NCBI GenBank assembly: GCA_036745875.1
Contig: DAIOFH010000109.1
Location: 1-13,389, forward strand
Direction: 5' to 3'
DNA length: 13,389 bases
Origin: DAIOFH01 sp036745875
GTDB lineage: Bacteria > Planctomycetota > SZUA-567
Shown: piece by piece, positions 5,810 through 12,387 of the stretch
Numbering within the stretch: position 1 is the stretch's first letter
Layout of the letters: the number at the start of each line of letters is the position of its first letter
The notes under the pieces: generated by a model
The model's database searches: none
Told to the model about the DNA's origin: nothing
What the model saw: the letters and a program-made list of their open reading frames with translations, nothing else
Program-made: the position numbers and the translations under genes

Positions 5810-6172
5810 ATGACTACAATCACTAACCCAACTCACCCCAATGTCTCCGCGCTGGCGACCTACGGGGATACCGTCCCGGCGAGTGGTGGCACACTCGCCG
5901 GGGCACCTTTTGAATATCCTGCCAAAACTATCCTATGGCTATCCTGGGATTTCTGCTTCGCCTGGGCCAACCATGTCGGGCTTCAATACAGCCATAAATA
6001 CAATCTGCGAGAAATTTGCATCAAGCGCGGCGTCAAAGTGGGGTTCAAGCATGGCGCGCCGTCACGGAAAGTCCCTGTCGACCGCGTTACCTTTGAGCAA
6101 TTCCTGACAGGGTACATGCCGGTAAAGTCTGGTCCCAAACGTCGAATTTACCGCACTCGCGCCTCTCCGTGA
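5810..6172 (+). CDS. hypothetical protein, small, basic C-terminus
   Basis: This 120-residue protein has a GGAG 6 bases before the ATG. I do not recognise the family. The N-terminal 35 residues are rich in Thr, Pro and Gly and look unstructured. A Trp/Phe-rich stretch at about 42-56 (ILWLSWDFCFAWANHVG) could be an amphipathic or buried helix. The rest is basic, with KRGVKVGFKHGAPSRKVPVDRVTFEQFLTGYMP and an Arg/Lys-rich tail. The middle could be a winged-helix-like DNA-binding fold, but this is a guess. It continues the plus-strand early gene line. Confidence 0.7.
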   Translation: MTTITNPTHPNVSALATYGDTVPASGGTLAGAPFEYPAKTILWLSWDFCFAWANHVGLQYSHKYNLREICIKRGVKVGFKHGAPSRKVPVDRVTFEQFLTGYMPVKSGPKRRIYRTRASP

Positions 6173-6255
6173 CTATACCACATTTTTCGCGGCAACCACA
6201 ATCCTTTTATAGCTTTCTGACCATGGTTGACCGCCACGCGATCAACACGGACACA

Positions 6256-6276
6256 ACGTATTAATTATTAATACGT
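6256..6276. promoter_or_regulatory. perfect 21-bp palindrome in a gene-free stretch
   Basis: ACGTATTAAT and ATTAATACGT flank a central T without a mismatch. It lies in the 162-base gap between the 5810 gene and the 47-residue ORF, 58 bp upstream of the latter. Its length and perfection suggest a protein-binding site or replication-related dyad. No clear promoter boxes could be assigned around it, and I see nothing else in this gap. Confidence 0.6.
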
Positions 6277-6334
6277 ACTGGGATTTCAACTTTAGTCGTA
6301 TTTTCCATCGCCAGTGCAGTTTTTGGAGTTTTTC

Positions 6335-6478
6335 ATGAGACATCGCATCAACAAGACCTATGCCAGACAACGGGAATACTCATGGCGCCGGCATGCGCAA
6401 CATGTCGAAGGCGTCGGTTATTGGGGAATTATCGCCATATTATTTATCTGCCTCTTGTTGAGGTGGAGCTGTTCATAA
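6335..6478 (+). CDS. small single-span membrane protein
   Basis: This 47-residue ORF was read directly. GGAG lies at 6325-6328, 6 bases before ATG. The N-terminal 22 residues are strongly basic (MRHRINKTYARQREYSWRRH). A hydrophobic segment follows at about 28-42 (GYWGIIAILFICLLL), then RWSCS. Under the positive-inside rule the N-terminus would be cytoplasmic. It is too short for many gene finders. It is followed after 2 bases by another strong Shine-Dalgarno sequence. The function is unknown. Small membrane proteins near phage early genes include exclusion, signalling and host-takeover proteins, but nothing here selects among them. Confidence 0.65.
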   Translation: MRHRINKTYARQREYSWRRHAQHVEGVGYWGIIAILFICLLLRWSCS

Positions 6479-6490
6479 AAGGAGGACACG

Positions 6491-6583
6491 ATTCCCGAAT
6501 TCGAAACGTCTGCCGCTGGCGCATCCCCCTGCGCCAACCCCCAAAGCGGCGGGCGTCTTGCCGGCGTTGGCAACCGTAACTGA
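6491..6583 (+). CDS. possible 30-codon ORF with ATT start
   Basis: A full AAGGAGG-type ribosome binding site (6479-6485) lies 5 bases before ATT at 6491, which opens a 30-codon frame ending in TGA at 6581-6583. No ATG, GTG or TTG is placed correctly for this site. The peptide (IPEFETSAAGASPCANPQSG then GRLAGVGNRN) is Gly/Ala/Ser-rich with no recognised domain. It could be an ATT-initiated gene, a gene whose ATG has mutated, or a remnant Shine-Dalgarno site. It fills the space between two better supported genes without overlap. Confidence 0.3.
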   Translation: MPEFETSAAGASPCANPQSGGRLAGVGNRN

Positions 6584-6607
6584 CGAGATAGCCTGGGAGA
6601 CACCAAG

Positions 6608-6856
6608 ATGATTAACCCCGCAATAAGTCAATTGTTCGCACAATACGCAACAACTCAAAAAATGCTGACTGTTCGCCTTTGGATGACCAATGACAAGACC
6701 GGCGTCCACCTGTGGCGTAACTATCCGGAATTTGATGATGATTTGGCAATCTACCATGGCGGAGAAATGCTCGAATTGATCAAGCCGGGAGTTGCCGACA
6801 TGCCCCCCATTTGTTGCCTGGGTATCGATGTGCCTTTTGCCCTTTTATCTCAATAG
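6608..6856 (+). CDS. hypothetical protein
   Basis: The ORF encodes 82 residues, with GGAG 8 bases before the ATG. I do not recognise it. The sequence has a mixed alpha/beta character: a short N-terminal helix (INPAISQLFAQYATTQKM), probable strands around LTVRLWMTND and GVHLWRNYP, a polar segment DDDLAIYHGGEML, and a Pro/Cys-containing C-terminus (DMPPICCLGIDVP). There is no membrane segment or signal. It lies in the same direction as its neighbours, 46 bases before the next small gene, and probably belongs to the early operon. Confidence 0.65.
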   Translation: MINPAISQLFAQYATTQKMLTVRLWMTNDKTGVHLWRNYPEFDDDLAIYHGGEMLELIKPGVADMPPICCLGIDVPFALLSQ

Positions 6857-6902
6857 CGGGACGCCGCTTTTACATACCTGACTATTAATAAGGAGAGGAA
6901 GC

Positions 6903-7076
6903 ATGACCAGAAAATTTCAACCAAAACACCTGCCGCCGCGACCAAAACGGTATTACTTTGGCTGTAATGTCGGCGAAAACCTGCAAAACTGGATTCGTTC
7001 CATTGCCGACAAGCACAACCTCACCATTTCAGAAACAGTCAACCAGGCCCTCCGCTTCGCAAAGGAGCATGCATGA
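6903..7076 (+). CDS. small ribbon-helix-helix-like protein
   Basis: The ORF encodes 57 residues and was read directly; it is below common length cutoffs. AAGGAG lies 7 bases before the ATG. After a basic, proline-containing arm (about 1-16) comes a strand-like YYFGCNV, then two helices, ENLQNWIRSIADKHN and ISETVNQALRFAKEH, with a Thr-Ile-Ser turn. This order fits the Arc/CopG ribbon-helix-helix fold of DNA-binding dimers. The stop overlaps the next start (ATGA at 7073-7076), so it is translationally coupled to the exonuclease and may regulate this operon. Confidence 0.7.
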   Translation: MTRKFQPKHLPPRPKRYYFGCNVGENLQNWIRSIADKHNLTISETVNQALRFAKEHA

Positions 7077-7918
7077 CAACAACCATGCCTCCCCCGCCCG
7101 ACTGGGCAATTCTGGAAGATGATCAAACCTATCATGCCCGCTCGAAGTCCGGGGAATACATGTCGTCCGGCATGCTCAAGAAGTTCCGGCAATGCCCGTA
7201 CGCCTACCGGCAGGAAGTCACCGGACAGATCGCGGCCAAGGATACGGACGCTTTCCGCTTCGGCCGCGCCGTCCATAAAATGCTTCTCGAAGGCGAACAG
7301 GCGTTCAGCAAGTCCTATGCCATCGGCGGCCCCATCAACCCCAAGACCGGCAAGACCTACGGCGTCGGGACGCAAAAACATGACGAATGGCTGGCTGAAA
7401 ACGGCTATACCCGCGATCAGCTTGTTTCCCCGGACGACGCGGCGGCGCTGTTCGCCATGCGCCGGATGGTGGACAACCACGAAATAGCGACCGCCTACCT
7501 CGCTTTCGGCTGGCCGGAATTGGTGGTCCGCGCGGACCTCCACGGCGTCCCCTGCCAAATCCGCATGGACTGGCTGACCCATGACGCCGACGGCAACCAT
7601 GTCATTGTCGACCTCAAGACAGCGGAGGAAATGACCTGGTTTGAAAAGGATTCAAAACGCTATGAATACCCGCATCAATTCGCCCTGTACCGCGATGTCC
7701 TCCGCCAGGCGACGGGGATCGACGCCGGCTTCGTCGTACTCGCGGCGGAGAAAAAACAGCCATTCCGCGTGGGCGTATGGAATATCAGTCCGGAAGACCT
7801 TGATTATTTCTCTGAAATGAACCGGCTGGCCCTGACCAACTATGCCCAATGCCTGGCGGCCGACGTCTGGCCGACGGGATACGAAGACCCGCGTACAGCG
7901 TCCTTTAAATTCAATTAG
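7073..7918 (+). CDS. PD-(D/E)XK exonuclease, DUF3799 / RecE-like
   Basis: This 281-residue nuclease would degrade one strand of dsDNA ends to expose ssDNA for phage recombination. Visible motifs are SSGMLKKFRQCPYAYR (31-46), the RFGRAVHKML segment with H68, D166 in RMDW, D180-x-K182 in IVDLKT, and the Q202-xxx-Y206 helix (HQFALYRDV). A strand FVVLAAEKK follows. These match the exodeoxyribonuclease VIII-like PDDEXK families. AAGGAG lies 5 bases upstream, inside the preceding gene. It is the first enzyme of the recombination operon and is followed 11 bases later by the ATPase. Confidence 0.88.
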   Translation: MTTTMPPPPDWAILEDDQTYHARSKSGEYMSSGMLKKFRQCPYAYRQEVTGQIAAKDTDAFRFGRAVHKMLLEGEQAFSKSYAIGGPINPKTGKTYGVGTQKHDEWLAENGYTRDQLVSPDDAAALFAMRRMVDNHEIATAYLAFGWPELVVRADLHGVPCQIRMDWLTHDADGNHVIVDLKTAEEMTWFEKDSKRYEYPHQFALYRDVLRQATGIDAGFVVLAAEKKQPFRVGVWNISPEDLDYFSEMNRLALTNYAQCLAADVWPTGYEDPRTASFKFN

Positions 7919-7929
7919 AGAGGGAATGT

Positions 7930-8943
7930 ATGACAACAACACCGTTAAAGACGCTTCCGGGGATCATTACCGAAGCGCAAAACCTTCAACCGATAATGTG
8001 CCTTTTCGGCGTGCCCGGCGTCGGCAAATCCACAACCGGCAGTCAGACGGAAGACCCGATTTTTATTCCGCTTGAGGAAGGCGTGGAAAATATCGACGTC
8101 CACCGCTTCCCCGTCGCCACAACCCTTGACCAGTTTCTTGAAAACCTCAAGGCCGTTGCCCATGGCGACCACGGGTATAAGACAGTCGTCATCGATACCT
8201 TGAATCGCCTTATGGATCTTTACCACCAGGCCAAGAAAGACATTCCGGGTGAAAAAGGCAAGCCGCTTTATGATTTCGTCGGCTATGGCGGAACATCCGG
8301 CTGGACGGCTGTTGCCAAGGACATTCGCCGCGAAGTCATCCCCCTGCTGATGACGTGCAAGCGGCGCGGCATGCTGGTGCTGGTCCTGGCGCATACCGGC
8401 CAATACACCCGGAACAATCCCCTGGGGGACAATATGGTTGTCTCCGCGCCGTCGATCCCAAAACCGGTCTGGCTTGAGCTGCATGGCGATTTCGACGTCA
8501 TCGGCCGCGCCGATTATGTCTACAGCACTTCGACCGTGAGCAAGGACAGGGACGGGCGGACTACCAAGGCCAAGGCATCAACCGACGAGGAAATTGTCGA
8601 CGGCGCGCGCGTCAAGGCGCGTCGGCTCACGTTCGCCGGCGGCGCCGAGGACGACTGCAAGACCCGCGTCGGCTATGAACTGCCGGCAACCCTTCCCCTG
8701 TCCTGGGCGGCGATCCGCGAAAACCTTGGCAACATCAACAAGCTTGTGGCCGAGATTCGCGACCTCTGGCGCTACCTCCCGCCCGATAGCGCGGCCAAGA
8801 CGCTGGCGTGGCTTGGCCGCTCCAACCTTGACGACATCGCCAAGGCGTCCCGATCCAAACTGTCGCAACTCCGTAACCGGTTGATTGAATTGCGGGACGA
8901 GGCGGAAGCGGTCGCCTCGATGCACACTACACCCGACGCATAA
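7930..8943 (+). CDS. Sak4-like RecA-fold ATPase (AAA_24 type)
   Basis: This 337-residue protein has Walker A GVPGVGKST (27-35), a Walker B strand TVVIDTLNR with D89, and a later strand MLVLVLAHTG (148-157) in the place of motif C. Phage proteins of this type (Sak4 and relatives) work with a partner ssDNA-binding protein in single-strand annealing. Here the DUF669 gene directly follows, which fits. The last 100 residues form a helical extension (INKLVAEIRDLWRYLPPD and RSKLSQLRNRLIELRDEAEA) outside the ATPase core. The ATG at 7930 follows GAGAGGG by about 5 bases. Confidence 0.85.
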   Translation: MTTTPLKTLPGIITEAQNLQPIMCLFGVPGVGKSTTGSQTEDPIFIPLEEGVENIDVHRFPVATTLDQFLENLKAVAHGDHGYKTVVIDTLNRLMDLYHQAKKDIPGEKGKPLYDFVGYGGTSGWTAVAKDIRREVIPLLMTCKRRGMLVLVLAHTGQYTRNNPLGDNMVVSAPSIPKPVWLELHGDFDVIGRADYVYSTSTVSKDRDGRTTKAKASTDEEIVDGARVKARRLTFAGGAEDDCKTRVGYELPATLPLSWAAIRENLGNINKLVAEIRDLWRYLPPDSAAKTLAWLGRSNLDDIAKASRSKLSQLRNRLIELRDEAEAVASMHTTPDA

Positions 8944-8963
8944 TTATTTAGAGGAGATTGTTA

Positions 8964-9488
8964 ATGACTACTGATTTTCGCAACTATTACAGCGTAGACG
9001 ACAAACCCAATGAAGGCGTTGCCGTTCTTCCAAACGGTACGTACACGGTAAAAATCGTAAGTAGTGAGTGGAAGGAAACTAAAAATCGCGACGGCAAGTA
9101 CCTCCAGTTGAATCTAGCGGTCACCGACGGCGAACACGCCGGCAATATCATTGTCGCAAGGCTCAACCTGGACAACCCCAATAAACAGGCCGTAGTTATC
9201 GCCAGAGGCGAACTTGCCGGCATCAGGGAAGCGACCGGCGTAAGGGAACCCAAAAACCCCGAGGAGCTGCACAATATCCGATTCCAGGTAATGCTGAAAT
9301 GCGCCAAACGCAAAGACGATCCAACGAAGGATGAAAACCGAATCACCCGCTATATGAAAAAGGACGAGAACGCCGCCGCGCCGCGGCAAAACACCGGCAA
9401 TCCGCCCTATGCGCGTAACGCCCCGCAACAGCCCACGATCGGGATGACCCCCGACCAGGTCGCGGCCTCCGATCAAGTGCCGTTCTGA
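8964..9488 (+). CDS. DUF669 protein, SSB-like ssDNA-binding partner
   Basis: This 174-residue protein matches the DUF669 pattern: GTYTVKIVSSEWKETKNRDG (25-44), KYLQLNLAVTDGEHAGNIIVARLNL and the NPNKQAVVIARGELAGI helix. The family is regularly found beside Sak-type recombinases and is thought to act like SSB. After an unstructured Pro/Asn/Gln-rich linker (about 136-165) the protein ends in ASDQVPF, resembling the acidic SSB C-terminal tail. The ATG at 8964 is preferred over a TTG at 8958, because GAGGAG lies 7 bases before the ATG but only 1 before the TTG. The stop overlaps the RusA start (TGATG). Confidence 0.85.
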   Translation: MTTDFRNYYSVDDKPNEGVAVLPNGTYTVKIVSSEWKETKNRDGKYLQLNLAVTDGEHAGNIIVARLNLDNPNKQAVVIARGELAGIREATGVREPKNPEELHNIRFQVMLKCAKRKDDPTKDENRITRYMKKDENAAAPRQNTGNPPYARNAPQQPTIGMTPDQVAASDQVPF

Positions 9489-9880
9489 TGAGGTCTCTAT
9501 CCTTTCGCCTGCCCTGGCCGCCGTCCGTGAACCACTACTATGGGCGACGGCACCAAGGCGGGGTTTATCTTAAAGAAGCGGGGAGGCTGTTTCGTCGGCA
9601 TGCGGCGGCGGAGTTTTCCCGCCTGGGTTGGCCGCGCTTGTCCGGAAATGTCAGGGTGACTTTGTTGCTGGCGCCGCCCGACAGGCGCACGCGGGATATA
9701 GACAACATCCGCAAAGCCGTCTATGACGCCATTTCCGACCGCAAGAAGCGCGCGGCAGTTATCCATCACGGCGTTATCGCGGATGACAAGTTTATAGTCG
9801 AAGACGAAGCGCAATTCGTCGACGCGGAGGAAAGCTTCGTTCACATCACCATAACCGAACTGGAGAAAAACCAATCATGA
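9488..9880 (+). CDS. rusA: RusA-family Holliday junction resolvase
   Basis: This 130-residue protein would cut Holliday junctions and branched recombination intermediates. PWPPSVNHYY (9-18) is the family's N-terminal signature. The central TRDIDNIRKAVYDAI carries D70, D72 and K76, the same spacing as the catalytic acidic pair and lysine of E. coli RusA. A third acidic residue is available at D99/D100 (IADDKFI). There is no Shine-Dalgarno sequence, and translation is probably coupled through the TGATG overlap with the DUF669 gene. Its own stop overlaps the next start by ATGA. Confidence 0.93.
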   Translation: MRSLSFRLPWPPSVNHYYGRRHQGGVYLKEAGRLFRRHAAAEFSRLGWPRLSGNVRVTLLLAPPDRRTRDIDNIRKAVYDAISDRKKRAAVIHHGVIADDKFIVEDEAQFVDAEESFVHITITELEKNQS

Positions 9881-10575
9881 ATATACCTCTCGTGCTGAAT
9901 GACGGCGCAAAACTATCTCTTTCCTATGCCCCCGATGAGGACGGAAAAATTACGCAACTGGAGTTCGAAGGCGAAATCGACATCACTGGCAAACGGGTGC
10001 ATGTCATGGATTCGCCTTTCGAAGGCAACGACGCCGAACTGATCACACATGCCATGCAGATTGCCGAAGGGATGCGCCGGACCTACCAGGCGGAAGGCGA
10101 AAAACAAGACCGCAAGGAAGCGAAAAAAAGACGCGGCAAAAAAAGCAAGGACGAGGCCGCCGAAGCAGAGGCAACCCAAATCGACGCCTCGATCGAGGAC
10201 GGCACGGAGGAGGAAGAGCCGCACATCGAATTCAGTGAATACGAAAAGCGCTTGAAATGCTTCCTTTCCGATGACGAGAAGCAAAAAGCCGCGTCCAGTC
10301 TGGTCCAGGCGATGGAGGACTTGAAGCGCAAGGAGGACGACCTCACAGCGATCAAAAACCAGTTTAAGGGCGAATGCAGTCGCATCCAGGCGGATATTGA
10401 CCACTTCCAGGGCCTTGTCCGCGACGGCTATCGGTTTGACGATGTCCTGTGTAAAGTTACCCGCAATTACAAAACCGAAAACGTCACCATTGTACGGCTT
10501 GACACTGGTGAAATCATCGAGGATCGCCGGTTGCGCGGCGATGAGATGCAGCGGAAATTGCCGGGGATGGAATAA
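9877..10575 (+). CDS. phage recombination-operon protein, charged linker and coiled coil
   Basis: This 232-residue protein has an N-terminal segment (1-70) with strands such as KLSLSYAPDEDGKITQLEF. A very charged linker (about 76-120) changes from Lys/Arg-rich (KEAKKRRGKKSK) to acidic (EDGTEEEEPH). A C-terminal domain follows, with a helical hairpin (about 134-178) and a beta-rich end containing FDDVLCKVTRNY and TIVRLDTGEIIEDRRLRGDEMQ. I recognise the C-terminal pattern from uncharacterised phage proteins in recombination operons, but know no function. It is coupled on both sides (ATGA and TAATG overlaps), so it is likely made in step with RusA and the helicase. Confidence 0.8.
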   Translation: MNIPLVLNDGAKLSLSYAPDEDGKITQLEFEGEIDITGKRVHVMDSPFEGNDAELITHAMQIAEGMRRTYQAEGEKQDRKEAKKRRGKKSKDEAAEAEATQIDASIEDGTEEEEPHIEFSEYEKRLKCFLSDDEKQKAASSLVQAMEDLKRKEDDLTAIKNQFKGECSRIQADIDHFQGLVRDGYRFDDVLCKVTRNYKTENVTIVRLDTGEIIEDRRLRGDEMQRKLPGME

Positions 10576-12266
10576 TGATCCTTCAACTCCGCCCCTACCA
10601 GCAAGCCGCCTTGACCGCAATATACGAGCACCTCCGCCGGCGGGACGACAACCCTTGCGTGGTGTTGCCAACGGGTTCGGGCAAAACGCCCCTGCTTGCG
10701 CAAATCTGTTCGGACACTGTCTTACAATGGCATGGTCGTATTTTGGTATTGTCCCACGTCAAGGAACTACTGGAGCAGGCGGCGAATCACCTGGCGTCGT
10801 TCCTGCCGGTCAATATGGTTGGACTGCACTCCGCGGGGCTTAGTCGCCGCGACACGGTTCATCCCGTCATTGTCGCCGGCATCCAAACAGTGGCGAACAA
10901 GGCTTTCGACCTCGGGGCCTTTGACTTGATCCTGGTCGACGAGGCGCATTTGATCCCGGAGTCGGGCGAAGGCCGGTATCTTACCTTTTTACGCGACGCC
11001 AAGGTTGCAAACCCGAATGTCAGGGTTATCGGTCTGACGGCGACGCCTTTCCGCCTCGGTACCGGCGTTTTGTGCAAACCGGAAAATATCCTGAACCATG
11101 TCTGTTACGAAGCAAACGTAAAGGAACTGATCCTCGACGGCTGGCTGTGCCCTCTCCGGACAAAACGCGGGCTTGAATGCGCCAACCTGGATAATGTCCG
11201 CATTTCGTCAACCGGCGATTTCGCCACGGACGAAATGCAGGCGGCGTTTGAATCGGTCATCAAACCGGCTTGCACGGAAATTTTGCAGTTGTGCGCCGAC
11301 AGAAAATCGATCCTGATTTTCGCCGCCGGCGTCGAGCATGCGCGGATGGTTGCCGAAATCCTTGGCGGCGAAATCGTTGTTGGCGATACGCCAAAGGCGG
11401 AACGGGCTGATATGATTCGTCGTTTTCGCGCGGGGGAGATTCGATTTCTCGTCAATGTCGGCGTGTTGACCACCGGCTTTGACGCACCCAATGTGGACGC
11501 CGTTGTCCTGCTGCGCGCCACCATGTCGGCGGGACTGTACTGCCAAATGGTCGGACGTGGCTTGCGCCTGCATTCGTCAAAGCCTGATTGCCTGATTCTC
11601 GACTACGGCGACAACGCCCTGCGCCATGGCCCGATTGACCAAATCGAAGTACACGACCGTTCGAAAAAGAAAAAAAAGGCGGAGGAAGCGCCGGGCAAGG
11701 AATGTCCGAACTGCCACGAAGTCATCGCGGCGCAATACCGGATTTGCCCGAATTGCGAATACGAATTCCCGGTTAATTATGCATCGCGGCACAACAGCGA
11801 AGCAGGCGACGCGCCTATTCTGTCGGGCGAAGACACCATAATTGAAGAAGAGGTCTTCGGCGTCCGCTATCACGAAAATGTCAAGCGCAAGCCGGAAGGC
11901 GACTCCGTCACCCTGCGGGTGGAGTACGTAGTAGACAAACTCCTGGGTAAATCGGAGTCGGAATTTCTCTGCTTTAATCATCCATTGGGAAGTTGGGCCC
12001 GGGGAAATGCCGAAAAATGGTGGCGACAGCGCTCCCGCGCGCCGGTCCCGGCTACGGTCATGGACGCTGTCGCACTCGCCAAGGCCGACGCCGTTGCCAG
12101 GACCACCGGCATTACTTTGCGGTTCAGCCCTGGCAAGAAATATCCGGAGATAATCGGCCATGAGTACGGCGATCCTCCAGAATGGCAGGACGTCGCCGAG
12201 GATGAAGACTTTTTCGCCGCTGACCCAGTTGACGAGCTGGTGGATGCGAATGATTTACCATTTTGA
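10575..12266 (+). CDS. SF2 DEAD/DEAH-box helicase (SSL2-like) with zinc ribbon
   Basis: This 563-residue ATP-dependent helicase probably remodels forks or recombination intermediates. A Q-motif-like LRPYQQAAL precedes motif I PTGSGKT (32-38). Motif II is DEAH (122-125) and motif III TATP (155-158). The motif V region is NVGVLTTGFDAP (294-305), and motif VI QMVGRGLRLH (324-333). A CPNC-x10-CPNC zinc ribbon (377-394) follows a lysine-rich hinge. The C-terminal domain (about 425-535) includes HPLGSWARGNAEKWWR. The chain ends in an acidic tail DELVDANDLPF, resembling SSB-Ct. It starts in a TAATG overlap with the preceding gene. Confidence 0.92.
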   Translation: MILQLRPYQQAALTAIYEHLRRRDDNPCVVLPTGSGKTPLLAQICSDTVLQWHGRILVLSHVKELLEQAANHLASFLPVNMVGLHSAGLSRRDTVHPVIVAGIQTVANKAFDLGAFDLILVDEAHLIPESGEGRYLTFLRDAKVANPNVRVIGLTATPFRLGTGVLCKPENILNHVCYEANVKELILDGWLCPLRTKRGLECANLDNVRISSTGDFATDEMQAAFESVIKPACTEILQLCADRKSILIFAAGVEHARMVAEILGGEIVVGDTPKAERADMIRRFRAGEIRFLVNVGVLTTGFDAPNVDAVVLLRATMSAGLYCQMVGRGLRLHSSKPDCLILDYGDNALRHGPIDQIEVHDRSKKKKKAEEAPGKECPNCHEVIAAQYRICPNCEYEFPVNYASRHNSEAGDAPILSGEDTIIEEEVFGVRYHENVKRKPEGDSVTLRVEYVVDKLLGKSESEFLCFNHPLGSWARGNAEKWWRQRSRAPVPATVMDAVALAKADAVARTTGITLRFSPGKKYPEIIGHEYGDPPEWQDVAEDEDFFAADPVDELVDANDLPF

Positions 12267-12387
12267 AGCATCTGGTCGATAGGGAAAACCATGTTTTAGG
12301 GATCATTTTTTTTCTTAAAAAACCTTCCAGAGATGGATGGACTGGGCACCGATGAAATTCCATGGTAAGACAGCGGAAAGGATAAAA

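Noticed and set aside
6226..6246. Possible third copy, on the minus strand, of the repeat core at 4849 and 5735
   Set aside because: Only GCGGTCA and GATC blocks match, with different spacing and no flanking similarity, so chance is sufficient.
6855..6871. Possible terminator (AGCGG/CCGCT followed by TTTT)
   Set aside because: The stem is only 5 bp, it overlaps a stop codon and the T run is short. The following genes appear to be in the same operon.
7119..7487. Other-frame ORFs overlapping the exonuclease, ATPase, RusA and helicase genes
   Set aside because: They are Arg/Pro/Ser-rich shadow frames of GC-rich genes with no ribosome binding sites, and they conflict with strongly supported domains.
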